DNA of 64,000 bases, taken from assembly GCA_947471745.1 (NCBI GenBank), contig CANJKZ010000080.1, positions 3,946,001 through 4,010,000 of the forward strand, read 5' to 3'. Position 1 is the first letter of the stretch. Each line of letters begins with the position of its first letter. The notes below the pieces were generated by a model. It was not told the DNA's origin. It was given only the letters and a program-made list of their open reading frames with translations, and searched no databases. This document shows, one piece after another, positions 34,601-45,065 of the stretch. A program made the translations under genes and the position numbers. Origin of the DNA: Closterium sp. Naga37s-1 (Eukaryota > Streptophyta > Zygnematophyceae > Desmidiales > Closteriaceae).

Positions 34601-37600
34601 TGCAGAGCCTGCAACCCAATGCCGCTCGATCCCCTGTGGTGATGCTGCTGACGATTCTGCTGCTGCTGATTCGGCTGCTGCTGGTGATGATGGCGGTGGT
34701 GGTGCTGCTGATGCTGCACAGACGCAGACGGCAACCCAGCCGACACGTCCCGCAGAAGATCCGAAAGCTGCCGCCCGAGCTGCAGCTTCGTCAGAATATG
34801 CGTCAGGGCGGGATCCCTAGCGAGACCCAGCAGCACCCGGCAGGCAAGTGCTCTAATGCAATCCGCCGAAGGCGGAGGGAGGGGCGGTTTGCAGTGCAGC
34901 AGCTGCAAGAGCACTCTGATGCCGTTGCTGGCTCTAAGAGCGTCCCTAGCTTGCTTGTATCCCTGCTCCATGTAAGCTGCTAGGCCTGTTGCGCCCAGGC
35001 CTAGTCCCAAGGGCTGCATTCTGCGGTCCTGAGGGGTTAAGGGCGGTGCTGTGGCAGGTGCAGGTGCTGCTGGTGTTGCGGGTGTTGCTGCAGCTGGTGT
35101 TGCGGTTGTTGCTGCTGCTGCTGCTGCTTGTTGAGCTGTTGCTGGGGTTGCACGCACAGGTGTAGAAAATGCGTCCGGCTGCTGCTGCTGCTGCTGTGGC
35201 CCCGCCTCAGACCCTTCGGTGATGCGTGGCAGCGCACGGCTTGAACTCGGGGTAGCAATAGCAGCACCACCCACGCCAGCACCAACACTCGCACCACCAG
35301 CAGCAGCACCGCCAGCAGCATTCGCACCAGCACCAGCAGCAGCATGAGCTGCGCTCCGACTATTCACCACGGAGCAATACGTCGGGAATGGGCACACAAG
35401 ATTCACCACCACAAGCAGTGCGATCTGCATGACCTCGGGATCGGGCAGCAGAGCCCCGCTGGCAGCGTCGAGCAGCACGGGCATGCCGCAGCGGTGCGAG
35501 GCCACGCGCGCTGAGAGCACGTGGCGGTGCGTGAAGGGCGCGAGGGTGAGCACGTGGAGGACTCCTAGCGCGTGCTCTGCTAGCTCCCCCGTGCTGCGCT
35601 CACCTGGGGGAATCTGCAGGGGATTCGGGTTTCCAATGAGGGGTTTGGAGATGGGTGCGTGGGGCGGAGGGAGCAGACAGAGAGGTGAGTGTCGAGGCGT
35701 CGAGCAGCACGGGCATACCGCAGCGGTGGGAGGCGACTCGCGCTGAGAGCACGTGGCGGTGCGTGAAGGGCGCCAGGGTGAGCACGTGAAGGACGCCTAG
35801 AGCGTGCTCTGCTAGCTCCCCCGTGCTGCGCTCCCCTGGGGGGATCTGCAGGTTCAGAAGGGGGAGAGCACAGTGGGCGCAAGGGTGAGCACGTGGAGGA
35901 CTCCCAGGGCGTGCTCTGCTAGCTCCCCCGTGCTGCGCTCTCCTGGAGGGATCTGTAGAAAAAAGGATTAGGATTCGGGAGAGAGAGGGGAGCACGCGTG
36001 GCGGTGGGTGAAGGGTGCGAGGGTGAGCACGTGAGCACTCCTAGTGCATGCTCTGCTAGCTCTCCCGTGCTGCGCTCTCCTGGAAGGAACTGCAAGGAAA
36101 AGGATTAGGGTTTCAGGGGTGGGGTTTGGGGTGTTGAAATAGGAAAGTGGTGATAAGCAGCTACAGTGAGAAAACAACGGGTTCGGGAAGAGAGGGGAAA
36201 CAACGAGAAAGGGTCACTCCATATGAGCTCTAAGACCTGACTCCTACCCACACACAAACCCCTGAACCCAGTCGTGTGAACCCACCTGGCAGAGCTCCAG
36301 CAGCACGTCTACTGCCCCCTCCTCCACGAGTCTCTCAGCAGCGCCCCATCGCGAGCGCACGAAGGCGTGCGCCAGGCGCCGGTCCGACACCATCAGCGCC
36401 TCCATCAACCCCTCCACCGCCTGTGCACTGGAATCGACCGCTCTGGTGAGACTCCGCGTGTGGTGCGACGGCTTCTGAGGCGGCTCTGAGGCAGCAGGAG
36501 GAGCAGAGGAAGCAGTTGCAACAGCAGCGGCAGCGGTGGCAGCAGCGGCAGCGGTGGCAGCGGCGGCAGGAGGAGCAGAGGTAGGGGGAGGGGGAGGAGC
36601 AGCAGCAGCCGGGCGGTGGGTGCGGTGGCGGGAGGAGAGTGCCGATGCGGGGGCACCAGAAGAGGGACCAGAAGTGGCACCAGAAGAAGAAGAAGCACCA
36701 GAAGCATGGTGCAGCGATTCGAGATGCAGCACGAGGTGCACGCGCATGTACTGCCGCAGGGCAATGCACGTGTTGTGAGCCACCTGCCTCCCTGCCGGCG
36801 TCAACACCTCCCATGTCATCGTGCCGCTGCCAGTGCCATTGCCGCCTGCGCTGATGCTGCTACCGCCGACACTTGGTAGTGCTGTTGCAGCTGCTCCTCC
36901 TCCTCCTGCTCCCCCTGCTCCTCCTGCTGATCCACCTACAGAATCTGAACCTGGTTCTGTGCCTCCACGAGCAGCAGTCCCAGCAGCAAAGTGCATTCCC
37001 CCACCCAGAGGAAACGGCAAACCCAAGCCGCCCCCGATACCACCACCCTCTTCTAACCTTCCTACCCCTCCCCTCCCCCTACCCCCTCTGCCCAACCCAA
37101 CCTCCCCCGCTTCAACCCCTCCCTCCACCGCTGCTCCCACTCCCCCTCCCACTCCTCCCCCTCTTCCCACTCCCGCTCCCCCTGTCCCCACGCTCGCGCC
37201 CAGCGCCCCTCCCCCACCGCCCCCCGACCTTAACTGAGCAGCGTTTCTGAGCAGAGCAATGAGGGCGGGGAACCCTCCCTGGGCGTCGAACTCGTGGAGC
37301 AGGCGCGGGAAGGCGAGGGAGGCGGCAAAGAAGAGCGCCGTGTTGCGGCGGGCATGGTCGAGTGGACAGAGGAGAAGGTGGAGGGCTGATGAGATAAGAG
37401 ATCGGATGACTAGCTGGGGGAGGGATGCCACTCGCTCCATGACACTCTGGTGGGGGAAGGGAGAGAGAGGGGGGGAGAAGGAACAAGGGGGAGAGGGGGG
37501 AACAGCAGCAGGTGGAGAGATGCTGAGATGAGAGAGCGGATGAATGGCTGGGGGAGGGACGCCACTCGCTCCATGACACTCTGTGAGAGGGAGGGGGGAT

Positions 37601-40600
37601 GGGGGGTGTTGTGGGGGAAAGAGGCGAAGGTGAGAGGAAGAATGGGGGAGCGGGGAGTTACCTGAATGGAGGCGAGGGCAAAGAAGGCGACAGCGAGGGA
37701 AGCGGGAAGAACGAGAGAAGAGGAGGGAGGCGAGGAGAGCGGGGAGGGTAGGGAGGTGGAGAAGCGGGGAGACCAGGAAGGTGGGCAGGGAGGTGGGGAG
37801 GGAGGAGGGGCAAAGATGTGGGAATGTTACCCCTGGCCTTGCTGTGGCATACCTGAATGGAGGCGAGGGCAAAGAATGCAACAGCGAGGCCGGGCAGCGT
37901 GTGGGGCACGCGGGGGAGGGAGAGCAGCAGCTGCACGCCCCCGCGGTCCACAAAGAGCGTGGCGAACTTGCGGTGCGCTGTGAGCGCACACACCAGCTTC
38001 AACACGTCCGCCAGCAGCAGCACACTCATCGGCCCACTGGACACCGCTGCTGCTGCTGCTGCTGCTCCTGCCACTGCCGCTCCACCTGCTGTGGAATCCC
38101 CTGCGCCAAGAGCAGCGGCAGCAGAACCACCGGCACCTGTACCGGCCACACCAGGAGCAGCAGCCGCAACAGACCCTTCGACCCCTGCAGGCCCAGGTGT
38201 GGCGCGTCTGAGCAGAGCAAGGCAGACATCAACCCCTTTCTCATGCAGCACGGGACACAGCACCTCCATGTACTCGCCCAGTGCGGCCAGCGTCTGCACC
38301 GCGTACCACTCCCTCAGCTGCGCAAGCTGCGGCCGAGTCAGCTGCCATGCAGGCCGTGCAGGAACAGCTGGAACGGAGGATGGAACCGAGGGAGCGGTGG
38401 GGGCGGTGGGGGCGGTGGGGGTGGTGGGGTGGGCGTGGGATAGGGATGGTGGGGAGGTAGGGTCCTGTGAGGGTGCTGGGGTGGTGGGTTGTGGGGTCTG
38501 CTCTGCTACGCTGGCTGCTCTACCGGATTCTTCCCCTGATGCCATGTCTGCTGCTGCACCTGCAGCAGCTGCAGCTTCCGGGATAGAGGCGCCTGGAGCA
38601 TCTGGAGCCGTGCCCTTGCTCCCACTCCCTGCCCCACTCCCTGCCCCACTCCCTGCCCCACTCCCTGCCCCACTCCCTGCCCCGCTCACTGCCTGTGCAG
38701 CCTGTCTCACAGCATCAGCAGCGCTCCTGGCAGCAGCAGCAACAGCCTCGTCTCCTCCACCCCCTTCCAACGCATCAGCAGCAGCCTGCCTCACCGACTC
38801 TGCTGCTGCCTCCACTGCAGCAGCCACCACGTCAGCTGGAGCATTCGCCGCTTCCGCTTCCCTTCTCGCTGCCTCCCAAGCGACTGCAACCGCTTCAGTG
38901 ATATCCACAGCTCCAACGTTAACAGATTTCGGAGGAGGAAGTAAACTTTCAAAAACAGAACCCTTAACTTCAGAACCCCCGGGAACCCCTGAACCCCCAG
39001 AGCCTCCAGCCCCTGAACCCCCAAACCCTGACCCCTCAACCTCGGACCCGCCAATTCCAGTGGCGGAAGCATGCTTGCCCTTCCCTGCGCCCTGTTCTGC
39101 TTTGCTCCCTTTCAACCCAGCTTTCCTACCCCCCCCTCCCCCTCGACTCCTGCTTCCCAGCTCCTCTCTCCCCCCTTCCACTGCCATTCCTCCCCCTCCT
39201 AAGTCTCTCAGCTTTCCCAACGGGGAAAGGGGATTGGGCGTAGCTTTTGCAGGGGCAGTCATCAAAACATCCCCCTGTGCCGTGGCGTTTCCGCTCCCCA
39301 CCCCTTCACCTACAGCCTCTGTCTTTCCCTTCTCTTCTGCTGCTCTCGCCTCCCCGACCCCTAAACCTGCTGCTCGCGCCTCCGCTGCTAATCCAGCAAT
39401 TTGAGCTGCAGCTGCGGCAGCAGCAGCGGTGGTAGCAGCCGCGCTACTCTCGCCCCTGCTACTCACACTACGCAGCTTGCTACCTCTGCTCCCTGGCGTT
39501 CCCACAACCCCCGCCCCAGTTCCTCCTCCTACTCCTGTTCCTGCTCCTGCTGCTCCTCCTGCTACCCCTGCGCCTGCTCCCCCTGCGGCTCCCCCTTCGC
39601 CTCGCGCTCCCCCTGCAGCGGGAGCAGCAGCGCGTCCCAGCACTCGCTTGCGCAGCAGGCGGGCGAGGTGGGGCACGAGGCCTGTGCGCACTACCTGCTC
39701 CACCGCCGCCTCGTTGCTGGAGGGGGGTGGGGTTAGGGTTTGGGTTGGGAAAAGAGTAAGGATGTGGAACCCTAGGAATGAAGAGGCGAGGTGGGGCACG
39801 AGGCCATTGCGCACCACCTGCTCCACTGCCGCCTCGTTGCTGGCAGAGAGTTTGAGGGGGGTTGTGGGTTTGGGGGGGAATTAGGGATGTGGAAACTTAG
39901 AAATGCGGGGTTTGAAGGATCACGGTGCTGCACGCACGAGGCCTGTGCGCAGAACGTTCTCCACAACCGCCTCGTTGCTGCTCTAGTAGGCAGAGAAGGA
40001 AGAAAGACAGGGTTTCCTCAAGGTGTGACGACGAGGTAAGTGGGGTACTTACGAGCGTAGCGCAACAGCAACGAGTCCAGTCGAGAACGTTCTCAGCATG
40101 TCCGTCGCAAGAACAGCCGATGCTCTAACAGAGACCTCTCAAAACTGGAAACTCAAACACTTACGAGGCGAGAGCAACAGCAACGAGTCCGGTCGAGAAC
40201 GTTCTCAGCATGTCCGTCGCCAGAACAGCCGATGCTCTCGCCCTCGCACCCACACCACCACCACCAGCACCACCCACGCCAACACCCCCACCCCCACCCG
40301 CAGCAGCACCAGCAGCAGCAGCGCCGCCAGCCCCGGTTCCTCCCGCTCCGCCCCGATCCCCCCCCTGACCCTCCTCCCCCGCGTCCTCCTCCTCCTCTTC
40401 CTCCTCCTCCTCCTCCTGCGTGCCCCCGGCGCCACCAGCAGCGCCAGCAGAAGCGGCAGCAGCAGCGGTTGTGGCAGTGGCAAGAGCAGGGGGTGGGGAG
40501 GAGCGAGTGGAGAGGGCCGCCCAGGCAATCACTCGTTCGAGAATACCCTCCTTGAACACTCCACGGTACTGTGTGGTGTGAAAGGAGGGCGGAGAGGGGA

Positions 40601-42196
40601 AAGAAGACGAGCAAGTGAGGGGCGGGGCGAGTGGAGAGGGCCGCCCAGGCAATCACTCGTTCGAGAATACCCCACGGTACTGTGTGGCGTAAACCCAGTG
40701 GGCTTTGTTTGAGGGGAGAAGGTGGGTGGATGGTGGGGGGGAAGGGTGTTGGGAAAGGTGATAAGAGAGGGCCGCCCAGGCAATCACCCGCTCGAGAATG
40801 CCCTCCTCGAACACCCCACGGTAATGTGTGGCGTAAACCCAGTGGGTTTGGTTTTGGTGGTGAGGGTGGAGGGAGGGGAGGAAGGGTGTAAGGAAACCCG
40901 AGGAGCAATTGAGCTAAAAAGCATGCGGAAGCGCATTTCATAAACGGGCTGGGCGAGTAGGGAGGGCGCCCAGGCAATGACTAGCTCGAAAACCCAAAGT
41001 AAAGAACTCTCCACGCGGGTTTAACACCCAAAGACTCACCACGAAGCTCATCGCGCAGGAGAGCAGCAGGCGAGCTCCCGCTGCTCGCTCCTCCTGCGAC
41101 CGCCACGACTGGAGAAGCAGCTTCGACGTGAGAAGCTCGTACAGATCGTCGTCCTCCTGGCGGAAGCAGGGAAGGATTGGGGGATGTGGGGGAGCGGGGG
41201 GGGATTGTTAGGGGGGAACTTTGAGCGGCTTCAACAAGCAGCAGCTTCGATGTGAGCAGCTCGTACAAGTCGTCGTCCTCCTGGCGGGAGCAGGGAAGGA
41301 CGAATTGAGTGAGGTTGTGGGGTGGTGCGGGTGGGTGTGAGGTGGTTGTTTACTGACTTCCGAGTCGACACAGAAAGCAGCGGCTTGGTTCGTACAGATC
41401 GCCGTCCTTCTGGCGGGAACAGCGGGGGATGGGAGGAGGGGAGGTGCTTGGTTGGGGTGGACGTGCTTTGTTCGGGAGCTTGCAGAACGTCCGGCATATG
41501 AACCATAAACGGTAGCTGCCGCTTCAGGCAACGTGGAACTCAGGAAACGTGAGAAACCTGTCACAAGAATGACAAATAACAGGTGCTACAAGGACAGTAG
41601 CAAGTGCGAGTATGAAATGTTCACAAGAAGAATGACAAATAACAGGTGCTACAGGGAGGTGCACACGTGACAAATAACAGCCGATTTGTACAGGAAATGA
41701 AGGGAAAGTGAGTGGAATGGATTCGATGAAAAGGTACGACGCGTGTTAAGGGACAATTGACGTACGCGCAGAGAGTTGACAATTCGTCCGATAGTGTACG
41801 AGGCTCGGAGATTAGACGAGGAAAAACCCGCTTGTTGCTGGTACCTGAGGAATTGAAACACGCGCCAGGAGTACGGATAAGGGGAGAAATTTTGCGCGAT
41901 TTACTACACAGTCAGCAGAATACATGCGTAAAGGAAAGGAGAGGAAAGGGAAACAACTAAATCAGAACAATACAATTTACGAGAAAATGGAAGGGAGGGA
42001 GAGAAAGGCATGGGACGAAATCTCACCACTGCTCCTCATCTTCAATGATCGCGGCGAGCTGATGCAACAGACTCGTCTCGGGGTGGTTCCCGCCAGCCAC
42101 GATCTGCAGCACCAACTCGCGCACTCTGCTCAGCACGACTTCCGGAGGCTCCCGCGACGCCGCTGCGAGCGACGGAAACAAAGCTGCGCTCGCCAT
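28692..42196 (-). CDS. DCAF1: DCAF1 (VprBP), substrate receptor of CUL4-DDB1 ubiquitin ligase (11 exons)
   Basis: Exons: 42196-42027, 41844-41766, 41156-41040, 40568-40165, 39716-37853, 37446-36286, 35613-34552, 34020-33902, 33302-30542, 29510-28692. All phases agree; 8556 nt, 2851 residues against about 1880 in Arabidopsis. The excess is Ala, Gly, Pro and Ser tracts. Conserved blocks in plant order: EDDDLYELLTSKLLL, MLRTFSTGLVAVAL, VRTGLVPHLARLLRKRVLG, SVMERVASLPQLVIR, HARRNTALFFAASLAF, AEHALGVLHVLTLAPF, PTLKRLERAAIAAATPISY, a LisH motif (ELLQLIHAHLVSEGLHQSA, about 1660), the WD40 region with SRFRPWRTCREDAVMITSA, and two DDB1-binding WDxR boxes, WDPR (about 2555) and WDLR (about 2590). The C-terminus is strongly acidic (DEDDDDDDDDD, ending SAPDE). 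Nuclear role inferred from family. Ten coding exons were placed; a very small one could be missed. Confidence 0.95.
29590..30080 (-). repeat. Two copies of the DCAF1 last-exon start
   Basis: The head of the last exon (IINSEVWDLRTRKLLRSVPS, continuing to about HPLFSAFKTI) is present three times: working copy from 29510, copies at about 29780-29590 and 30080-29870. Both extra copies remain open across nearly the whole segment. The outer one has an inserted LQTRLRT. Each has an acceptor-like AG before it. If included they would repeat one WDxR box in the protein. Confidence 0.85.
30200..30520 (-). repeat. Two copies of the DCAF1 exon 9 tail with donor
   Basis: The end of the 2761-nt exon (LLWKGFLWDPRISEPVHRFD, then QFSDYGGGGFHPSGNEV and GTGAG) recurs at about 30490-30370 and 30325-30205. 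Both keep the GTGAG donor. The nearer copy changes FLWDPRIS to FRWDPRIR and the farther has FRPLGNEV, so both are slightly diverged. Confidence 0.85.
31975..32085 (-). repeat. 24-bp in-frame repeat in DCAF1
   Basis: Four near-identical 24-bp units encode PPAATAPT in tandem within the linker before the WD40 region. Part of the low-complexity expansion that makes this protein about half again as long as its plant relatives. Confidence 0.85.
33478..34135 (-). repeat. Five tandem copies of DCAF1 exon 8
   Basis: The exon encoding KATTAAATEATAPTLKRLER and AAIAAATPISYPPR occurs at 34020-33902 (working: good acceptor, correct phase), about 33855-33765, 33710-33615 and 33560-33478. A further truncated copy lies at about 34132-34080. 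Four keep a GTAAGAT or GTGAG donor. The inner copies lack a clear acceptor. Confidence 0.85.
34385..34450 (-). repeat. Copy of DCAF1 exon 7 tail with donor
   Basis: The end of exon 7 (HEFQQSALELIS with GTAAGT) recurs downstream as FNNRLLSSFQ in a shifted frame, keeping GTAAGTTCTGC. Same pattern as elsewhere: exon 3' edge plus donor copied into the following intron. Confidence 0.7.
35640..36100 (-). repeat. Three to four copies of DCAF1 exon 7 start
   Basis: The exon 7 head (IPPGERSTGELAEHALGVLH, then VLTLAPFTHRH) occurs at about 36095-35995, 35955-35880 and 35850-35690, each after an AG, with the working copy from 35613. The copies end at different points in the exon. Confidence 0.85.
37500..37705 (-). 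repeat. Copies of DCAF1 exon 5 tail and exon 6 head
   Basis: About 37705-37661 repeats the end of exon 5 (AVAFFALASIQ with GTAACT). About 37580-37510 repeats the acceptor and start of exon 6 (SVMERVASLPQPFIRSLIS). The two kinds of copy lie side by side in the same intron, showing the intron is made of both neighbouring exon edges. Confidence 0.8.
38620..38695 (-). repeat. 12-bp in-frame repeat in DCAF1
   Basis: CACTCCCTGCCC on the plus strand is repeated about six times, encoding GSGAGSGAGSGAG in the Gly/Ala-rich linker of exon 5. Confidence 0.85.
39780..40090 (-). repeat. Copies of DCAF1 exon 4 tail and exon 5 head
   Basis: About 40095-40050 repeats the exon 4 end (RTFSTGLVAVAL with GTAAGT). 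About 39975-39925 and 39842-39785 repeat the exon 5 start (NEAVVENVLRTGLVRA and NEAAVEQVVRNGLVPHLA), both with acceptors. The working exon 5 starts at 39716. Confidence 0.85.
40640..41010 (-). repeat. Three copies of DCAF1 exon 4 start
   Basis: Acceptor plus the exon 4 head (YRGVFEEGILERVIAWAA) recurs at about 40683-40635, 40825-40765 and, more decayed, 41000-40950. The working copy starts at 40568. Spacers are C-rich. Confidence 0.85.
41220..41420 (-). repeat. Two copies of DCAF1 exon 3 start
   Basis: The exon 3 head (EDDDLYELLTSKLLLVEAA in one copy) recurs at about 41283-41225 and 41418-41385 (QKDGDLYEPS, decayed), each after CGCCAG. The working exon is 41156-41040. Confidence 0.8.
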
Positions 42197-44321
42197 GGCT
42201 GATATATTCTATACTGACTGATAGGTTCAATTCGGATGAATAGATTCTAAGGTGACTGACAGCTTCAGCCCTGATGGATATATTTAATCGTCCTTGGGTG
42301 GTTCTAAGTCTGAAAATGCGACTGCAAACTGCCTTCGGCTGAGGATTTAGAAACAGGGTTCAAATGGAAAGCATCAAGTTGAACGTATCGAGGTGAAGCG
42401 TATGCGCTGCTGTTTCTTACTGGTACAGACGGAACGGAAATTCGCCATGCATTCAAGCGACAAAATAACTGATGGAACTAATGATTAACGACGAACCCGG
42501 ACCGGCACGACCAGTCGGTCAGAACCTCACTCCTGGCCATAAACCTCCTAACTGAAACTAAGCATAAAATTGGGAACCTAAAACTCGGGCGAAATAGTAT
42601 CTCCTACTGATTTATCCATTCCTGCAACTCTTCCAGATTCTGGATTCTGGAACTCGGATGGCGGAAAGGCCTCCCCGCACCCCGTCCCCCTTTTCCCCTC
42701 CCCGCTACTCCAGGAGTGAGGCGAAACCTTGAAATGTTCGCGCAGATCCCCGTCTGTCGGAAAATGGCAGGAGGGGGAAGGAAAGAATTGGGGGGGAGAT
42801 GAAAGGGTGTGGCGGAGGGACTGCCTGACGCTGGTATGCGGAGGACGCAGAAATGGCTTTGAGCTCCGATCGGATGCTGCATGTTGTACAGTATTTCGTT
42901 TGGGAGTTAGGGTGTCATGTACAGTGTTGCCGTTGGACCAATCAGGAATTATGTAACGCAATTGCACATCACAACGAATTGAACATTTTTAAACCAGATC
43001 TTCATTACCATCACAATACCGTAGCTATGGCTAATGCACATGTTAAAGTGTGGGGCGGAATCAAGGCCCTTGAAGCTGACAAGGCGGCTAACCCGACAAC
43101 TGAAACACCCAGCCATAGTTTGTCTTTGGCTGAGAAAACCTGATCTGTCACATCATACTTTCCACTCATCTACTCCATCTCAATCCCTTCGCATGGTAAG
43201 CACTGCCACTGCCCTCTTGCTTACCAGCAATGGCCTTTCTTTTCTTATACACATTCCTTTTGAGCTTGCAACATCCCATAATACATAGTAGATGCGCACG
43301 AAGCATGGCCTGAACTTCTAACATGCATCCGCCAACAAAAGGGGTGAACACTGAGGGGAGGTATGTTATGTTGTATCAATCAACAGACGGCGGATGCACA
43401 AGGTCACAGTGCAGAGCGCAAGGAGAATATGGAGTGAATGGAAAACAAGCTGAGTGACCAGCAAGCAGGGCCAAACAAGTGGGATGGAGGCACAGAGAAA
43501 ATGGGAACGTGATGGGAGGAAAAGGAGAAACGGGAGGGAGGGAGAAAGGGGGGGGGGGGGAGGGGGAGAGGAGGGGAGGGAGCGAGGGAGGGAGGGAGGG
43601 AGGGAGGGAGGGAGGGAGGGAGGGAGGGAGGGAGGGAGGGAGGGAGGGCTGGGGGAAGGCGAGAGGAAGGAAAAGATGAGAACGGGAAGAGAAGGAGTGG
43701 GCGGGAGGGAGTGCGGAAGGGGATGGGGAAGAGAGACGAGCGAGAAGGGGAAGTGGGGGAAATGCGAGGTGAAGGATGGTTGCGGGAAGGGAAGAGAAGT
43801 CGAAGGATGCAACTGACAAGCAAAGGCTTCAATGCAGCGCAAGGAAAAACCTCGCGTTCCGAAAAGGCTCGGAAATGTCTCGAGTGGTAGAAACTCCCTT
43901 CAGGGATAACAAGCGAAAGGCTAAACGTCAGGAAAACACGTCTGGGAGATTTGAATGCTCTTGATCGGGATGACAGCATAATGACTCGACAGTGGTGGTA
44001 GTAGCGAAGCGACATAGTTAAAGGAAGCCGAGAGTACAATATAATTCCACGACGCATACACGGCAGGAAGAATCAACAATGAGAAGAAATACCGGCAACA
44101 GCCGCACCCAGCTACGACGCGTCTAAAACCCTGCTCCTGGCGTGGCTACGAAGAATCGGACACAGCCTTAACATCCTCGTACTCAGTCAAAAAGAGTGAG
44201 AGAATCACCAGCCACGGAACATTGCCCCCATATTCACCAATCCCAGGGTTCTGAGTCGACTCGTAAGCCAGGCTAGCTGTCCCGGACTAGGATCTATCGA
44301 AGCGCCATAGAAGAAATGTGT
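42197..44321. other. Intergenic between DCAF1 and PSRP6
   Basis: This holds the DCAF1 promoter and the PSRP6 3' region. No supported gene. The long open frames near 43366-44057 are a product of the purine-rich repeat at 43505-43655. Confidence 0.5.
43545..43655. repeat. GGGA microsatellite
   Basis: About 20 tandem GGGA tetramers (43582-43648), preceded by a poly-G run at about 43549-43560 and GGGAGAGG-type sequence. The whole G-rich strand stretch from about 43505 to 43760 could form G-quadruplexes. Confidence 0.9.
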
Positions 44322-44594
44322 CTAAGACGAAGCGGCCGGAGCCTTCTCATCCTCCTCTATACGCCAGACGGGAGGCGCCTCGGGCAGCGGCCCGTAGTCC
44401 TTGGTTCCGCCGCGCTTCCTGTCCCACACCGCGTGCTTCTTCGGCCGCGTCGCCACGTGGCGGCCCGTCGCCTTCTTGTTCACGTGGTGCGCCGACTCGA
44501 AGTTTAGTCGCCGCGAGGAAACCGGCGCGGTTGACGGGGAAGCGACCGCTGCAGGGCACGTGGCGACGGAGGCGGCGAAAGAAAGGGAAGCCAT
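44322..44594 (-). CDS. PSRP6: Plastid-specific ribosomal protein PSRP6 (cL38)
   Basis: A single 90-codon exon encodes the plastid-specific 50S protein PSRP6. The N-terminal part (MASLSFAASVATCPAAVASP) is a chloroplast transit peptide by composition. The mature part shows the family core: KKATGRHVATRPKKHAVWDR, KRGG and then YGPLPEAPPVW, matching plant KSTAHHRKTRPKKTQPWDIK and YAPLPPLPAEW in order and spacing. The acidic C-terminus (EEDEKAPAASS) is typical. The start codon at 44594 is the one giving a transit peptide; upstream in-frame Met codons are far away across a C/T-rich stretch. It lies 470 bp upstream of (left of) the ARL8 stop on the same strand. Confidence 0.85.
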   Translation of the reverse strand: MASLSFAASVATCPAAVASPSTAPVSSRRLNFESAHHVNKKATGRHVATRPKKHAVWDRKRGGTKDYGPLPEAPPVWRIEEDEKAPAASS

Positions 44595-45065
44595 GGTGGG
44601 CGGGGGGTTGGACAACGAAAGAGATGCCTGAAGGAACAGGTCCGTGTTCGCTGGGAGACAGGAGGTGATTGAAAGGTGCGAACCTTGAAATTTCCGCGAG
44701 GGGGTTTGGGGAGGTGAAGAAAGGGATGATGATGGGTGCTGTGGTGTGTAGTGTGGTGTGGGTGAAGCGGAATCAGCCTTCAGCGCTGCTCTGGCAGGGC
44801 TTAGTGAGGTGTGGCGTGGATAGGTCGACGTGGCAGGTGGCTTGCTTTCAACCAGATGAGGTGTACAAAGTGAATGAATAATAACACTATAATTCTCCTC
44901 CACAAAAAGGTAAACAGTGTCCATTTGGATAATCTCCATAGGATAACTTGCTCTAAAGAACAGAGAAGGCTATACAAGAGGTTAGGGGCTCTAAAAATAA
45001 GCGGCACGTGGCATAAAAGAGTTGGAAAAATGCTCCAACTTCGGCGAAATCCAGCCGTTAAGTCA
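44595..45065. other. PSRP6 promoter and ARL8 3' region
   Basis: About 470 bp between two minus-strand genes. No coding region or clear regulatory motif is visible. Confidence 0.4.

Noticed and set aside
37857..39404. 515-codon plus-strand open frame
   Set aside because: It is antisense to DCAF1 exon 5, has the low-complexity composition expected of the reverse complement of Ala/Gly codons, and matches no family.
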